Assembly (NCBI GenBank): GCA_015491905.1
Contig: WGGC01000167.1
Location: 1 to 42,061, forward strand
Direction of reading: 5' to 3'
Origin: Bacteroidales bacterium
Lineage (GTDB): Bacteria > Bacteroidota > Bacteroidia > Bacteroidales > F082
DNA: 42,061 bases
Shown in pieces: positions 34,576-41,441 of the stretch. The notes beneath the pieces were generated by a model. The model was not told the origin of the DNA. It ran no database searches and saw only the letters and a program-made list of their open reading frames with translations. The translations under genes and the position numbers were made by a program. The first letter of the stretch is position 1, and every line of letters starts with the position of its first letter.

Positions 34576-35571
34576 TTATTTATTTTCAATTACTTTTTTT
34601 AATGAATTATAAGCCCTTCCTGATTCCAGAGCCTCACGTGCTTTAGCTGTGCAATCTACCAGACTACTTTGAGGTTCGAGCACCTGAATTGCCAGGGCAG
34701 CATTGGCAATTACAACATTTTTTTGCTCCTTAGTACCTTCATTTTTTAAGACAGAAAGAAAAATACCGGCTGCTTCTTTTACCGTCTTTCCGCCAAAAAT
34801 ATCTTCTTTTAGAACTTTTCCCAATCCCCAATCATGGGGCGATAACAATTGTTCTCCATTATTTGAGTAAGAAACAGTATTTCCCGTTAGAGAGACTTCA
34901 TCATAGCCATCCAAACTATGGACAATATTAAAATTAAAACCGGGTATATCTTGAAACAGATAATAATATAAACGTGCAACTTCCAGATTGAATACCCCTG
35001 ACATTTGATTAGAAGGTAATGAAGGATTTACCAAAGGGCCAAGAATATTAAAAAAGGTTTTTATTCCCAGCTCTCTCCTAATGGGTGCTACATTTTTCAT
35101 TGCAGGATGAAATAAAGGAGCATGCATCATGCAAAATCCGGCGGTTTCCAATTGTTTTTTTAAAATAGCTTCATCGTTAGTAAACTGATAACCTAAATAT
35201 TCCATTACATTTGATGACCCGCACCCCGATGAAACTCCGTAATTACCATGTTTGGCAACTTTGTGACCGGAGCCGGCTACTACAAATGCAGAGAGTGTGG
35301 AAATATTAAAAGTGTCTTTTCCATCCCCTCCTGTTCCGCATACATCAATGGCGTTAAAACCGGATAAATCTACTTTTATACATAAATCCAGTAACGCATT
35401 GCGGAAACCTTTTAATTCTTTTACTGAAATTTGACGCATTAGGTAAACACTTAAGAAAGCAGCAATTTGGGAGGTATTATAATTTCCTTTTCCAATTCCC
35501 GTAAGTATATTGTATGCATCTTTTTCCGTAAGTTGCCCGTGTTCAAATAATTGATTTAATATTTCTTTCAT
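34576..35571 (-). CDS. trpD: Anthranilate phosphoribosyltransferase
   Basis: 331 codons, full family length. Transfers phosphoribose from PRPP to anthranilate. Glycine-rich PRPP motif 'VCGTGGDGKDTFNIST', 'KHGNYGVSSGCGS' and 'LGPLVNP' are diagnostic. Unlike the rest of the operon it is separated from its upstream neighbour (trpG) by 152 bases, filled mostly by palindromic repeat copy 2. Confidence 0.97.
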   Translation of the reverse strand: MKEILNQLFEHGQLTEKDAYNILTGIGKGNYNTSQIAAFLSVYLMRQISVKELKGFRNALLDLCIKVDLSGFNAIDVCGTGGDGKDTFNISTLSAFVVAGSGHKVAKHGNYGVSSGCGSSNVMEYLGYQFTNDEAILKKQLETAGFCMMHAPLFHPAMKNVAPIRRELGIKTFFNILGPLVNPSLPSNQMSGVFNLEVARLYYYLFQDIPGFNFNIVHSLDGYDEVSLTGNTVSYSNNGEQLLSPHDWGLGKVLKEDIFGGKTVKEAAGIFLSVLKNEGTKEQKNVVIANAALAIQVLEPQSSLVDCTAKAREALESGRAYNSLKKVIENK

Positions 35572-35578
35572 GTGTTTA

Positions 35579-35704
35579 TAATTTTATATTTCATTGGTCA
35601 GATGGAACTTACCATGATTGAATAATCATTCTCCCTGCCCTGTGAAATTTTTGCTATTTCACAGGGTGACTGTGATTTAATAATTATTCAATCATGGACG
35701 TTTC
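35579..35704. repeat. Palindromic intergenic repeat, copy 2, with nested hairpin
   Basis: Same element as 27271-27365. The left block 35579-35630 and right block 35679-35704 carry inverted arms CCATGATTGAATAATCATT and AATAATTATTCAATCATGG (one mismatch). The central loop is longer than in copy 1 and contains a second perfect hairpin, CCCTGTGAAAT (35638-35648) with ATTTCACAGGG (35656-35666), loop 7. It lies between trpG and trpD in the transcribed operon, so it would fold in the mRNA. Both copies sit just 3' of a minus-strand gene in the same orientation. Confidence 0.88.
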
Positions 35705-35723
35705 ATATTTTAAAATTTCCTTT

Positions 35724-36296
35724 TTATAAATTCAAAAAATTAAAAAGCATCATTTTTCCGTTTTCTGTTAAAACAGACTCGGGATGAAACTGTAATCCGA
35801 AAATTGGTAATGTTTTATGTTTTACTGACATAACCTTACCTTCTTCATCACGGGAAGTAATATCTAATTCCTGTGGAAAGTTTGTCTCATCAACTACCCA
35901 ACTATGATATCGTCCGGCCATAAATGAATCGGGGATATTATTTAATATGGGGTCTTTCACTGCTGTTTTATATATTGAAGTTGCCACTCCGTGATAAACA
36001 GTTTTCAGATTACTTAAATGTCCTCCAAAAACTTCTCCTATAGCCTGCATCCCCAAACAAACACCCAACATTTTTACAGAACTTGCATATTGCCGGATAA
36101 TTTCTTTCATATACCCTGCTTCATCCGGAATACCGGGGCCGGGTGAAAATACTATCCTGTCATAACCGGCAACTTCCTCAGGGAGAATTTCATCATTTCG
36201 TAAAACAGTTATTTCAAAACCACCATGTTCTCTGATAATATGTACCAGGTTATAAGTGAATGAGTCATAGTTATCTATTACAAGCAATTTTTTCAT
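35724..36296 (-). CDS. trpG: Anthranilate synthase component II (glutamine amidotransferase)
   Basis: 190 codons. Class I amidotransferase supplying ammonia to TrpE. Catalytic triad Cys80 ('MLGVCLGMQAIG'), His171 and Glu173 ('LQFHPESV'); oxyanion strand 'FSPGPGIPDEAG'. It starts 11 bases after trpE. It may also serve p-aminobenzoate synthesis, as in organisms with one shared subunit; not decidable here. Confidence 0.96.
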   Translation of the reverse strand: MKKLLVIDNYDSFTYNLVHIIREHGGFEITVLRNDEILPEEVAGYDRIVFSPGPGIPDEAGYMKEIIRQYASSVKMLGVCLGMQAIGEVFGGHLSNLKTVYHGVATSIYKTAVKDPILNNIPDSFMAGRYHSWVVDETNFPQELDITSRDEEGKVMSVKHKTLPIFGLQFHPESVLTENGKMMLFNFLNL

Positions 36297-36307
36297 AGAA
36301 AAAGATT

Positions 36308-37726
36308 TTAAATGTTTTCAGCAAGCTTCAGTGCCGAACGTAAAGCTCCCAGTTTGTTGTTAATTTCCTGTAATTCGCTTTCCGGTATGGAAGAAACAAC
36401 AACTCCTGCACCTGCCTGATAATAAAGGTTGTTGTTCTTACTAAGAAAACTACGAATAGTAATAGCCTGATTTAGTGATCCGTTAAAACCAAAAATACCA
36501 ATGGCCCCGCCATAAAAACTACGATCGTAATTTTCATATTTATCAATTAATTCCATAGCCTTATATTTAGGTGCTCCCGACAAAGTTCCGGCAGGAAAAG
36601 TATCGGCATAAACCTGCAAAGCTGATGTGTTTTTATTTAAAACCGCCTCTACTTCAGAAACCAAATGAATTACATGACTGTAGTATTGTATCTCTTTGTA
36701 TGTTTTTACCTTTACATCATGGCCGTTACGGCTTAAATCATTTCGTGCCAGATCTACCAGCATGGTGTGTTCTGCATTTTCTTTAGGGTCAACAGAAAGT
36801 TGCTCGGCTAATGTTTTATCAGCTTCATCATTTCCTGTTCGTTTAAAAGTCCCGGCAATAGGATTTATAACAGCCTTTCCATTTGCAACTTTCAATTGGG
36901 CTTCAGGTGATGATCCGAAGAGTTTAAAATTTCCGAAATCAAAATAAAAAAGATACGGTGACGGGTTAACTGAACGCAGGGCTCTGTAAACATTGAATTC
37001 ATCACCGGCAAATTGTTGTGTAAAACGTCGTGACAGGACTATTTGAAAAACATCACCACGCTGACAGTGATGAATACCTTTCCTAACAATTTCAAGAAAA
37101 TTCTCATCCGTCATATTTTTTTTCTCATTACCCGTTAATTTAAACCCGTAAGAAGGAAGTTTATTTATTTTAATAAGATTTTCAACTTTTTCCATCTGAG
37201 AGGACTCACCATTAAAACGGTTTTCTGTAATCAGCAGTTCATTTTTAAAATGATCAAAACGTAAAACAAAACGAAAAGCCGCATAATTCATTGTTGGAAT
37301 AGCCTCGTCCGGATTAGATTTAGAGTTTATAGTAAGGGTATCGAAATATTGAACAGCATCATAAGAAGTATAACCAAAAAACCCGTTAGCATCTGCAATA
37401 TCCTGACTTTTATGTCCATTTTGTTCCGTAACAATTTGAAAACTGTCCATAAAAGATTGAATCTTTTTTATAAGATCTGTTTTTTTTTCTAATATTACTG
37501 TAGATACATGTTCTCCGGTTTGTAATTCTATCTTATTTTCATTTACCCTGAAAGAAGCAATGGGCTCCAGGCATACAAAAGAATATTTATTGTCGTTCCC
37601 GTGATAATCGGAGCTTTCCAGTAAAAATGAACCGTAAAATTTATCACGTAGATTTAAATATAAGCCAACCGGTGTCAGTGTATCGGCAAGCATTTTTTTT
37701 GTTTTTATCAGCAATTTTTTCTTCAT
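36308..37726 (-). CDS. trpE: Anthranilate synthase component I
   Basis: 472 codons. Converts chorismate and ammonia to anthranilate. The C-terminal chorismate-binding domain shows 'DVFQIVLSRRF', 'NPSPYLFYFDF', 'INPIAGTFKRTGNDEAD', 'EHTMLVDLARNDLSR', 'TFPAGTLSGAPK' and 'YYQAGAGVV'. The N-terminal domain carries 'LLESSDYHGNDNKYSF', matching the L-E-S segment that forms the tryptophan feedback site in relatives. First structural gene of the operon, 27 bases after the attenuator terminator. Confidence 0.97.
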   Translation of the reverse strand: MKKKLLIKTKKMLADTLTPVGLYLNLRDKFYGSFLLESSDYHGNDNKYSFVCLEPIASFRVNENKIELQTGEHVSTVILEKKTDLIKKIQSFMDSFQIVTEQNGHKSQDIADANGFFGYTSYDAVQYFDTLTINSKSNPDEAIPTMNYAAFRFVLRFDHFKNELLITENRFNGESSQMEKVENLIKINKLPSYGFKLTGNEKKNMTDENFLEIVRKGIHHCQRGDVFQIVLSRRFTQQFAGDEFNVYRALRSVNPSPYLFYFDFGNFKLFGSSPEAQLKVANGKAVINPIAGTFKRTGNDEADKTLAEQLSVDPKENAEHTMLVDLARNDLSRNGHDVKVKTYKEIQYYSHVIHLVSEVEAVLNKNTSALQVYADTFPAGTLSGAPKYKAMELIDKYENYDRSFYGGAIGIFGFNGSLNQAITIRSFLSKNNNLYYQAGAGVVVSSIPESELQEINNKLGALRSALKLAENI

Positions 37727-37752
37727 CAGATGAATATTTTTTATTATAGATT

Positions 37753-37790
37753 AAAAAAAAACGGCCTGTCGTGATTTCGACAGGCCGTTT
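37753..37790 (-). terminator. trp attenuator terminator
   Basis: AAACGGCCTGTCG (37759-37771) and CGACAGGCCGTTT (37778-37790) form a perfect 13-bp stem with a 6-base loop. On the minus strand it is followed by an unbroken T run. It lies between the leader-peptide stop (37824) and trpE (37726), the position expected for attenuation. Confidence 0.93.
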
Positions 37791-37823
37791 GATTGATATA
37801 AATTATATTACAAGCGTTCTTCT

Positions 37824-37886
37824 TCACGTCAGTTTGGGACGAAAAAAGAGCCACCACCAATTTCTATTTAAATTCATTTTATTCAT
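37824..37886 (-). CDS. trpL: trp operon leader peptide (three consecutive Trp codons)
   Basis: A 20-codon frame on the minus strand, ATG 37886 to TGA 37824-37826, reads 'MNKMNLNRNWWWLFFRPKLT'. Three TGG codons in a row (plus-strand CCACCACCA at 37851-37859) before a short tail and a strong terminator are the hallmark of ribosome-mediated attenuation: with scarce Trp-tRNA the ribosome stalls and transcription reads into trpE. A second in-frame ATG at 37877 could be the true start. The promoter's -7 box ends only 5 bases before ATG 37886, so the leader is very short or the second ATG is used. I could not identify the antiterminator pairing by eye. Confidence 0.9.
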   Translation of the reverse strand: MNKMNLNRNWWWLFFRPKLT

Positions 37887-37891
37887 GGCCA

Positions 37892-37924
37892 CAAATGTAA
37901 ATATAAAATGATGTAAAAAACAAA
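37892..37924 (-). promoter_or_regulatory. trp operon promoter
   Basis: Minus strand: TTTG (37924-37921), a 21-base spacer, then TACATTTG (37899-37892). Transcription should start at about 37886-37888, immediately at the leader-peptide ATG. Confidence 0.7.
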
Positions 37925-37982
37925 TTTTTTTTGAGATTTATTTTTGATCTTATAAAAAGGAAGTCATCATAATTAAAATCTG

Positions 37983-37990
37983 TAACTTTG
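37983..37990 (+). promoter_or_regulatory. -7 box for the PAP2-GT39-GT2 genes
   Basis: TAACTTTG (TAnnTTTG) 55 bases upstream of ATG 38046; no clear -33 element. It diverges from the trp promoter about 60 bases away. Confidence 0.5.
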
Positions 37991-38045
37991 CATTCTTATA
38001 TATAGATGGCTTTCATAAACTGTTAACAAATACCATAAATAGAGA

Positions 38046-38699
38046 ATGAAAAAATTTTTATTGGAAAACCGATGGCAATTAATTGTTTATCTAATCATGT
38101 TAATTGCCGGTGGTATTATATTGCTTTCCTGGCCAAAGACAACAATACATTTGTTTTTTAACCAATGGCATTCTCCTTTTTTTAATTTTCTGTTTAAGTA
38201 CATGACTTATATTGCCAGTTGGGGAGTAATTCTGATTTTTTTGTTATTGCTGTTGGTAAAAGTCAGGTATGCATGGATGTATCTTATCGGAAGTTTTTTT
38301 ATTGCAATAATAGTACAGGGATTGAAGCGTTTGGCATTTCCTCATGTTTTAAGGCCTGAAGCTTATTTTAAATCCATACACAAGTTATCTGAACTGTATT
38401 TGGTACCCGGGGAGCATATGCATTTATATCATAGTTTTCCGTCGGGGCATGCTGCTTCTGCTTTTGGCATGCTTATAATATTACTTTATATCACGCGTAA
38501 CCAATGGTTAAAATGGTTATGGTTTATAATAGCTGTTTTAACAGCTTATTCCCGGATATATTTATCCCAGCATTTTTTACTTGACGTAGAAACCGGATCT
38601 ATTATCGGAGCTATTACCATGTTAATTGTGATATTGCTGTTTGAAAAATATTTCCCTTCTCAATGCGATTATTCTATTCGAAGGCGTTTTTGTAAATAA
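38046..38699 (+). CDS. PAP2-family membrane phosphatase
   Basis: 217 codons with about six membrane helices. The acid-phosphatase motifs are 'KRLAFPHVLRP' (motif 1; spacing slightly longer than the canonical K-x6-RP), 'PSGHA' (motif 2, catalytic His) and 'SRIYLSQHFLLD' (motif 3, S-R-x5-H-x3-D). Such enzymes remove phosphate from undecaprenyl diphosphate, phosphatidic acid or lipid A. The two following glycosyltransferase genes (7-base gap to the first) favour a lipid-carrier or lipid A substrate, but this is inference. Confidence 0.88.
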   Translation: MKKFLLENRWQLIVYLIMLIAGGIILLSWPKTTIHLFFNQWHSPFFNFLFKYMTYIASWGVILIFLLLLLVKVRYAWMYLIGSFFIAIIVQGLKRLAFPHVLRPEAYFKSIHKLSELYLVPGEHMHLYHSFPSGHAASAFGMLIILLYITRNQWLKWLWFIIAVLTAYSRIYLSQHFLLDVETGSIIGAITMLIVILLFEKYFPSQCDYSIRRRFCK

Positions 38700-38706
38700 C
38701 TAAATT

Positions 38707-40380
38707 ATGGTTGATAAGAAAATACAAGATATTATTATTATCAGTTTATTGGCTTTATTACTTTTTGTGCCTTTTCTTGGTGGAGTGCATTTATTCGACT
38801 GGGATGAAATAAATTTTGCCGAATCGGCACGTGAAATGATACAAAGCCATAACTACCTTACGGTTCAAATTAATTATATGCCATTTTGGGAAAAGCCGCC
38901 TCTTTTCATATGGATGCAGGTGCTCTCCATGAAAGTTTTTGGCATAAATGAATTTGCAGCAAGGTTTCCCAATGCCATTGCCGGGATGTTTACTCTTGTA
39001 TCCATTTATTTAATTGGTAACAGGTTGTTTAACCGAGGGTTTGGATGGCTATGGGTACTTGTTTATGCCGGTTCTATTTTACCCCAAATGTATTTCCGCT
39101 CCGGAATCATCGATCCCTGGTTCAACTTTTTTATTTTTATGGGCATCTATTTTATGGTTCTAAGCCTACATTCCTATCCGGCACCTAAACAAAACGGATA
39201 TACTTTCCTGTCTGCAGCTTTTATAGGGCTTGCCATTATGACAAAAGGGCCTGTGGGATTGTTAATATTCCTGTTAACTTTATTTGTTTGGTTGCTGGTA
39301 GCCCGCAGACAATGGAAGAGGGTTTTTAATGCAAGATTTTTAATTATCTATACTGTTACGTTAATTGTAGTTGGCGGGTTTTGGTTTATACTGCAGGCAT
39401 TCAATGGTAAAGGTTATTTAATAATGGATTTTATTCAATATCAAATACGTTTATTCAGTAAAAAAGATGCCGGTCACGGTGGTTTTCTGATGTATCATTT
39501 TGTTGTCCTGTTTCTTGGTGTGTTTCCTGCTTCCGTGTATTCGCTTCCGGCGTTTAGAAAGTTTAAAGACCACAGGGTTATCCAAAATTTATTTAGAAAC
39601 TGGATGATGATTAGTTTCTGGGTGGTACTTATTCTTTTTACCATTGTAAAAACTAAAATCGTACATTATTCTTCATTTTGTTATTTTCCTCTGACTTTCC
39701 TGGCTGCTTATGCTATAATGAATATCATAGAAGGTAAATTAAAATACCGTGGATGGATAAAATTCTTGCTTTTGCTTACAGCTTTTATAGAAGGATTGGT
39801 TTTTGTTGTCTTGCAGATATTTGTTACCTATAAAGATCAGATTATCGCCAAAGGCTGGATAAAAGACCCGTTTGCCCTTGGCAATTTACAGGCAAAAGTT
39901 CATTGGTCGGGATGGGAATTTCTACCGGGGGTGTTGTTATTTTTTGGAATTCTCTTTTTTGTGATTGTTTATCGTAAAAAGATTGCTACACAGATAATTG
40001 GGATATTTGTGGTTACCCTGGTATTTACTACTGTAAGTATTTACACTATAACTCCGAAAATAGAAAAGTATTCTCAAAATGCTGCCATTGAATTTTATAA
40101 AAGTCATGATACGGAAAACTGTTATTTGTTGGTTTGGGGTTATAAAAGCTATGCTCAGTATTTTTACGGAGAAATTAAACAGGAAAATACCGTTACTAAA
40201 TCCAATGAACAACGTCTGTTAAAGGGAATGGTGCAAAAACCTGTTTATGTAATAACAAAAAATTTTGAGGCGGAGAAATTTCAAAAAGAATACCCAGACT
40301 TTAAATTATTATATAGAAAAAATGGCTTCGTCTTTTTCGGAAGGCCTGCCGGAACTTTTAATGAGAAAATAAATGATTAA
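38707..40380 (+). CDS. GT39-family (ArnT/PMT-like) membrane glycosyltransferase
   Basis: 557 codons. The N-terminal helix is followed by the periplasmic 'FDWDEINFAESAREM' segment, whose Asp-Glu pair is the conserved GT-C active-site motif, and 'PFWEKPPLFIWM', typical of ArnT/PMT relatives. About eleven further helices run to ~residue 450, then a soluble tail of ~100 residues. Family members transfer a sugar from a polyprenyl phosphate to lipid A or protein on the outer face of the inner membrane. Acceptor and sugar are unknown. Its end overlaps the GT2 gene by 8 bases, which suggests that GT2 makes its polyprenyl-phosphate sugar donor. Confidence 0.92.
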   Translation: MVDKKIQDIIIISLLALLLFVPFLGGVHLFDWDEINFAESAREMIQSHNYLTVQINYMPFWEKPPLFIWMQVLSMKVFGINEFAARFPNAIAGMFTLVSIYLIGNRLFNRGFGWLWVLVYAGSILPQMYFRSGIIDPWFNFFIFMGIYFMVLSLHSYPAPKQNGYTFLSAAFIGLAIMTKGPVGLLIFLLTLFVWLLVARRQWKRVFNARFLIIYTVTLIVVGGFWFILQAFNGKGYLIMDFIQYQIRLFSKKDAGHGGFLMYHFVVLFLGVFPASVYSLPAFRKFKDHRVIQNLFRNWMMISFWVVLILFTIVKTKIVHYSSFCYFPLTFLAAYAIMNIIEGKLKYRGWIKFLLLLTAFIEGLVFVVLQIFVTYKDQIIAKGWIKDPFALGNLQAKVHWSGWEFLPGVLLFFGILFFVIVYRKKIATQIIGIFVVTLVFTTVSIYTITPKIEKYSQNAAIEFYKSHDTENCYLLVWGYKSYAQYFYGEIKQENTVTKSNEQRLLKGMVQKPVYVITKNFEAEKFQKEYPDFKLLYRKNGFVFFGRPAGTFNEKIND

Positions 40381-41134
40381 CGGAAAAAAAATAATTGTAG
40401 TTTTACCTGCTTACAATGCAGAACAAACCCTTGAAAAAACCTATCGGGAAATTCCTTTCGACATCGTTGACGATGTTATTCTTGTTGATGACCGCAGCAG
40501 TGATAAAACACTACAGGTAGGAAAGCAGCTGGGAATTAAACATATTATAGAACATCAGGAAAATAAAGGCTATGGCGGTAATCAGAAGTCGTGCTATAAC
40601 AAAGCCCTTGCCCTGGATGCTGATATTGTTGTTATGCTTCACCCTGATTACCAATACACTCCCAAGCTCATACATTCTATGTGCTACCTTATTGCCAATG
40701 ATGTTTACCAGGTAGTAATAGGGTCGCGAATTCTTGGTAAAGGAGCCCTTAAAGGCGGCATGCCATTGTATAAATATGTTGCTAACCGTTTTTTAACTCT
40801 TAGTCAGAATATTCTTATGAACCAGAAGCTTTCCGAATATCATACCGGTTACCGTGCTTTTTCAGCAAAAGTGTTACGCAGCATACCTTACAATACATGT
40901 TCCGATGATTTTGTATTCGATAATCAAATGCTGGCACAAATTTTTTATGCAGGTTTTGAAGTGGCAGAAATTACATGTCCCACTACTTATGCCGAAGAAA
41001 GTTCTTCCATTAATTTCAAACGCAGTACCGAATACGGACTGGGTGTATTAGGGGTTTCTTTTGGATATGTTTTACAAAAAACAGGATTGGCAAAGCTAAA
41101 AATATTCGAAGGAATCCGGCCTAATAATAATTAA
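40373..41134 (+). CDS. GT2-family glycosyltransferase (polyprenyl-phosphate sugar synthase-like)
   Basis: 253 codons, soluble, GT-A fold. 'VVLPAYNAEQTLEKTYREIP'-type start (VVLPAYNA), nucleotide-binding 'VDDRSSDKT', 'NKGYGGNQKSCYNKAL', a metal-site equivalent 'MLHPDYQY', and acceptor-loop 'YHTGYRAFSA'. These match dolichyl/undecaprenyl-phosphate mannose synthase-like GT2 proteins, which load a sugar from a nucleotide donor onto a polyprenyl phosphate. No C-terminal membrane helices. It starts inside the end of the GT39 gene (8-base overlap), so translation is probably coupled. Confidence 0.92.
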   Translation: MINGKKIIVVLPAYNAEQTLEKTYREIPFDIVDDVILVDDRSSDKTLQVGKQLGIKHIIEHQENKGYGGNQKSCYNKALALDADIVVMLHPDYQYTPKLIHSMCYLIANDVYQVVIGSRILGKGALKGGMPLYKYVANRFLTLSQNILMNQKLSEYHTGYRAFSAKVLRSIPYNTCSDDFVFDNQMLAQIFYAGFEVAEITCPTTYAEESSSINFKRSTEYGLGVLGVSFGYVLQKTGLAKLKIFEGIRPNNN

Positions 41135-41441
41135 CAAACAACCTGTGTTGTCCCGGAAATTTTAAATAAGACCTTATTTTGCGGCCGTGATGGAAGCGGA
41201 AAGCCCACAGGTTAAAGGCTGATTGTGCCACAACCGGAGGCGGGGCGACATTAGGAGCCCCCGAAAACGGTTAGCGGCACACAGCCTTTAGCCGAGGACT
41301 TGCAGCGTACAGCACGATTTGCCCGCCATAAAAAAACAAAATAAAACAATCGTTTTTTGCTTTATTACCTTTAGGAGCATCTGAAATTATTGATTTTATT
41401 ATTGACGCGGATGTAGTACTTTTGACAAATAAAAAACAGAT
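41135..41441. other. G+C-rich, strongly folded intergenic element (possible structured RNA or repeat)
   Basis: 307 bases without a gene. In 41181-41330 I count 90 G or C of 150 (60%), against about one third for the window. The core (41210-41293) folds as one long imperfect hairpin: GGTTAAAGGCTG/CAGCCTTTAGCC (41210-41221 with 41282-41293, one G-U), GTGCC/GGCAC, AACCG/CGGTT and GGGGC/GCCCC, around the loop GACATTAGGA. A second pairing, AACCTGTG (41140-41147) with CACAGGTT (41206-41213), competes with the base of that stem. There is no open frame and no match to tRNA, tmRNA or 6S RNA that I can see. It could be a non-coding RNA, a dispersed repeat or a recombination site. The last ~110 bases are A+T-rich and hold the promoter of the next gene. 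Confidence 0.6.
41417..41424 (+). promoter_or_regulatory. -7 box for the MBL-fold gene
   Basis: TACTTTTG (TAnnTTTG) ends 17 bases before ATG 41442, predicting a leader of about 12 nt. Confidence 0.55.

Noticed and set aside
34572-34589. TTG start for trpC six codons upstream
   Set aside because: It would overlap the trpD end; the ATG at 34571 gives the normal TrpC N-terminus.
37824-37862. Antiterminator made by the GGCTCTTT stretch of the leader pairing with the 5' arm of the trp terminator
   Set aside because: The pairing has a C-C mismatch, and the segment would be covered by a ribosome stalled at the Trp codons, so the logic would be reversed.
41210-41293. Integron attC-type site in the G+C-rich element
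   Set aside because: The hairpin shape is suggestive, but no correct GTTRRRY/RYYYAAC core pair is present and there is no integrase or cassette array nearby.
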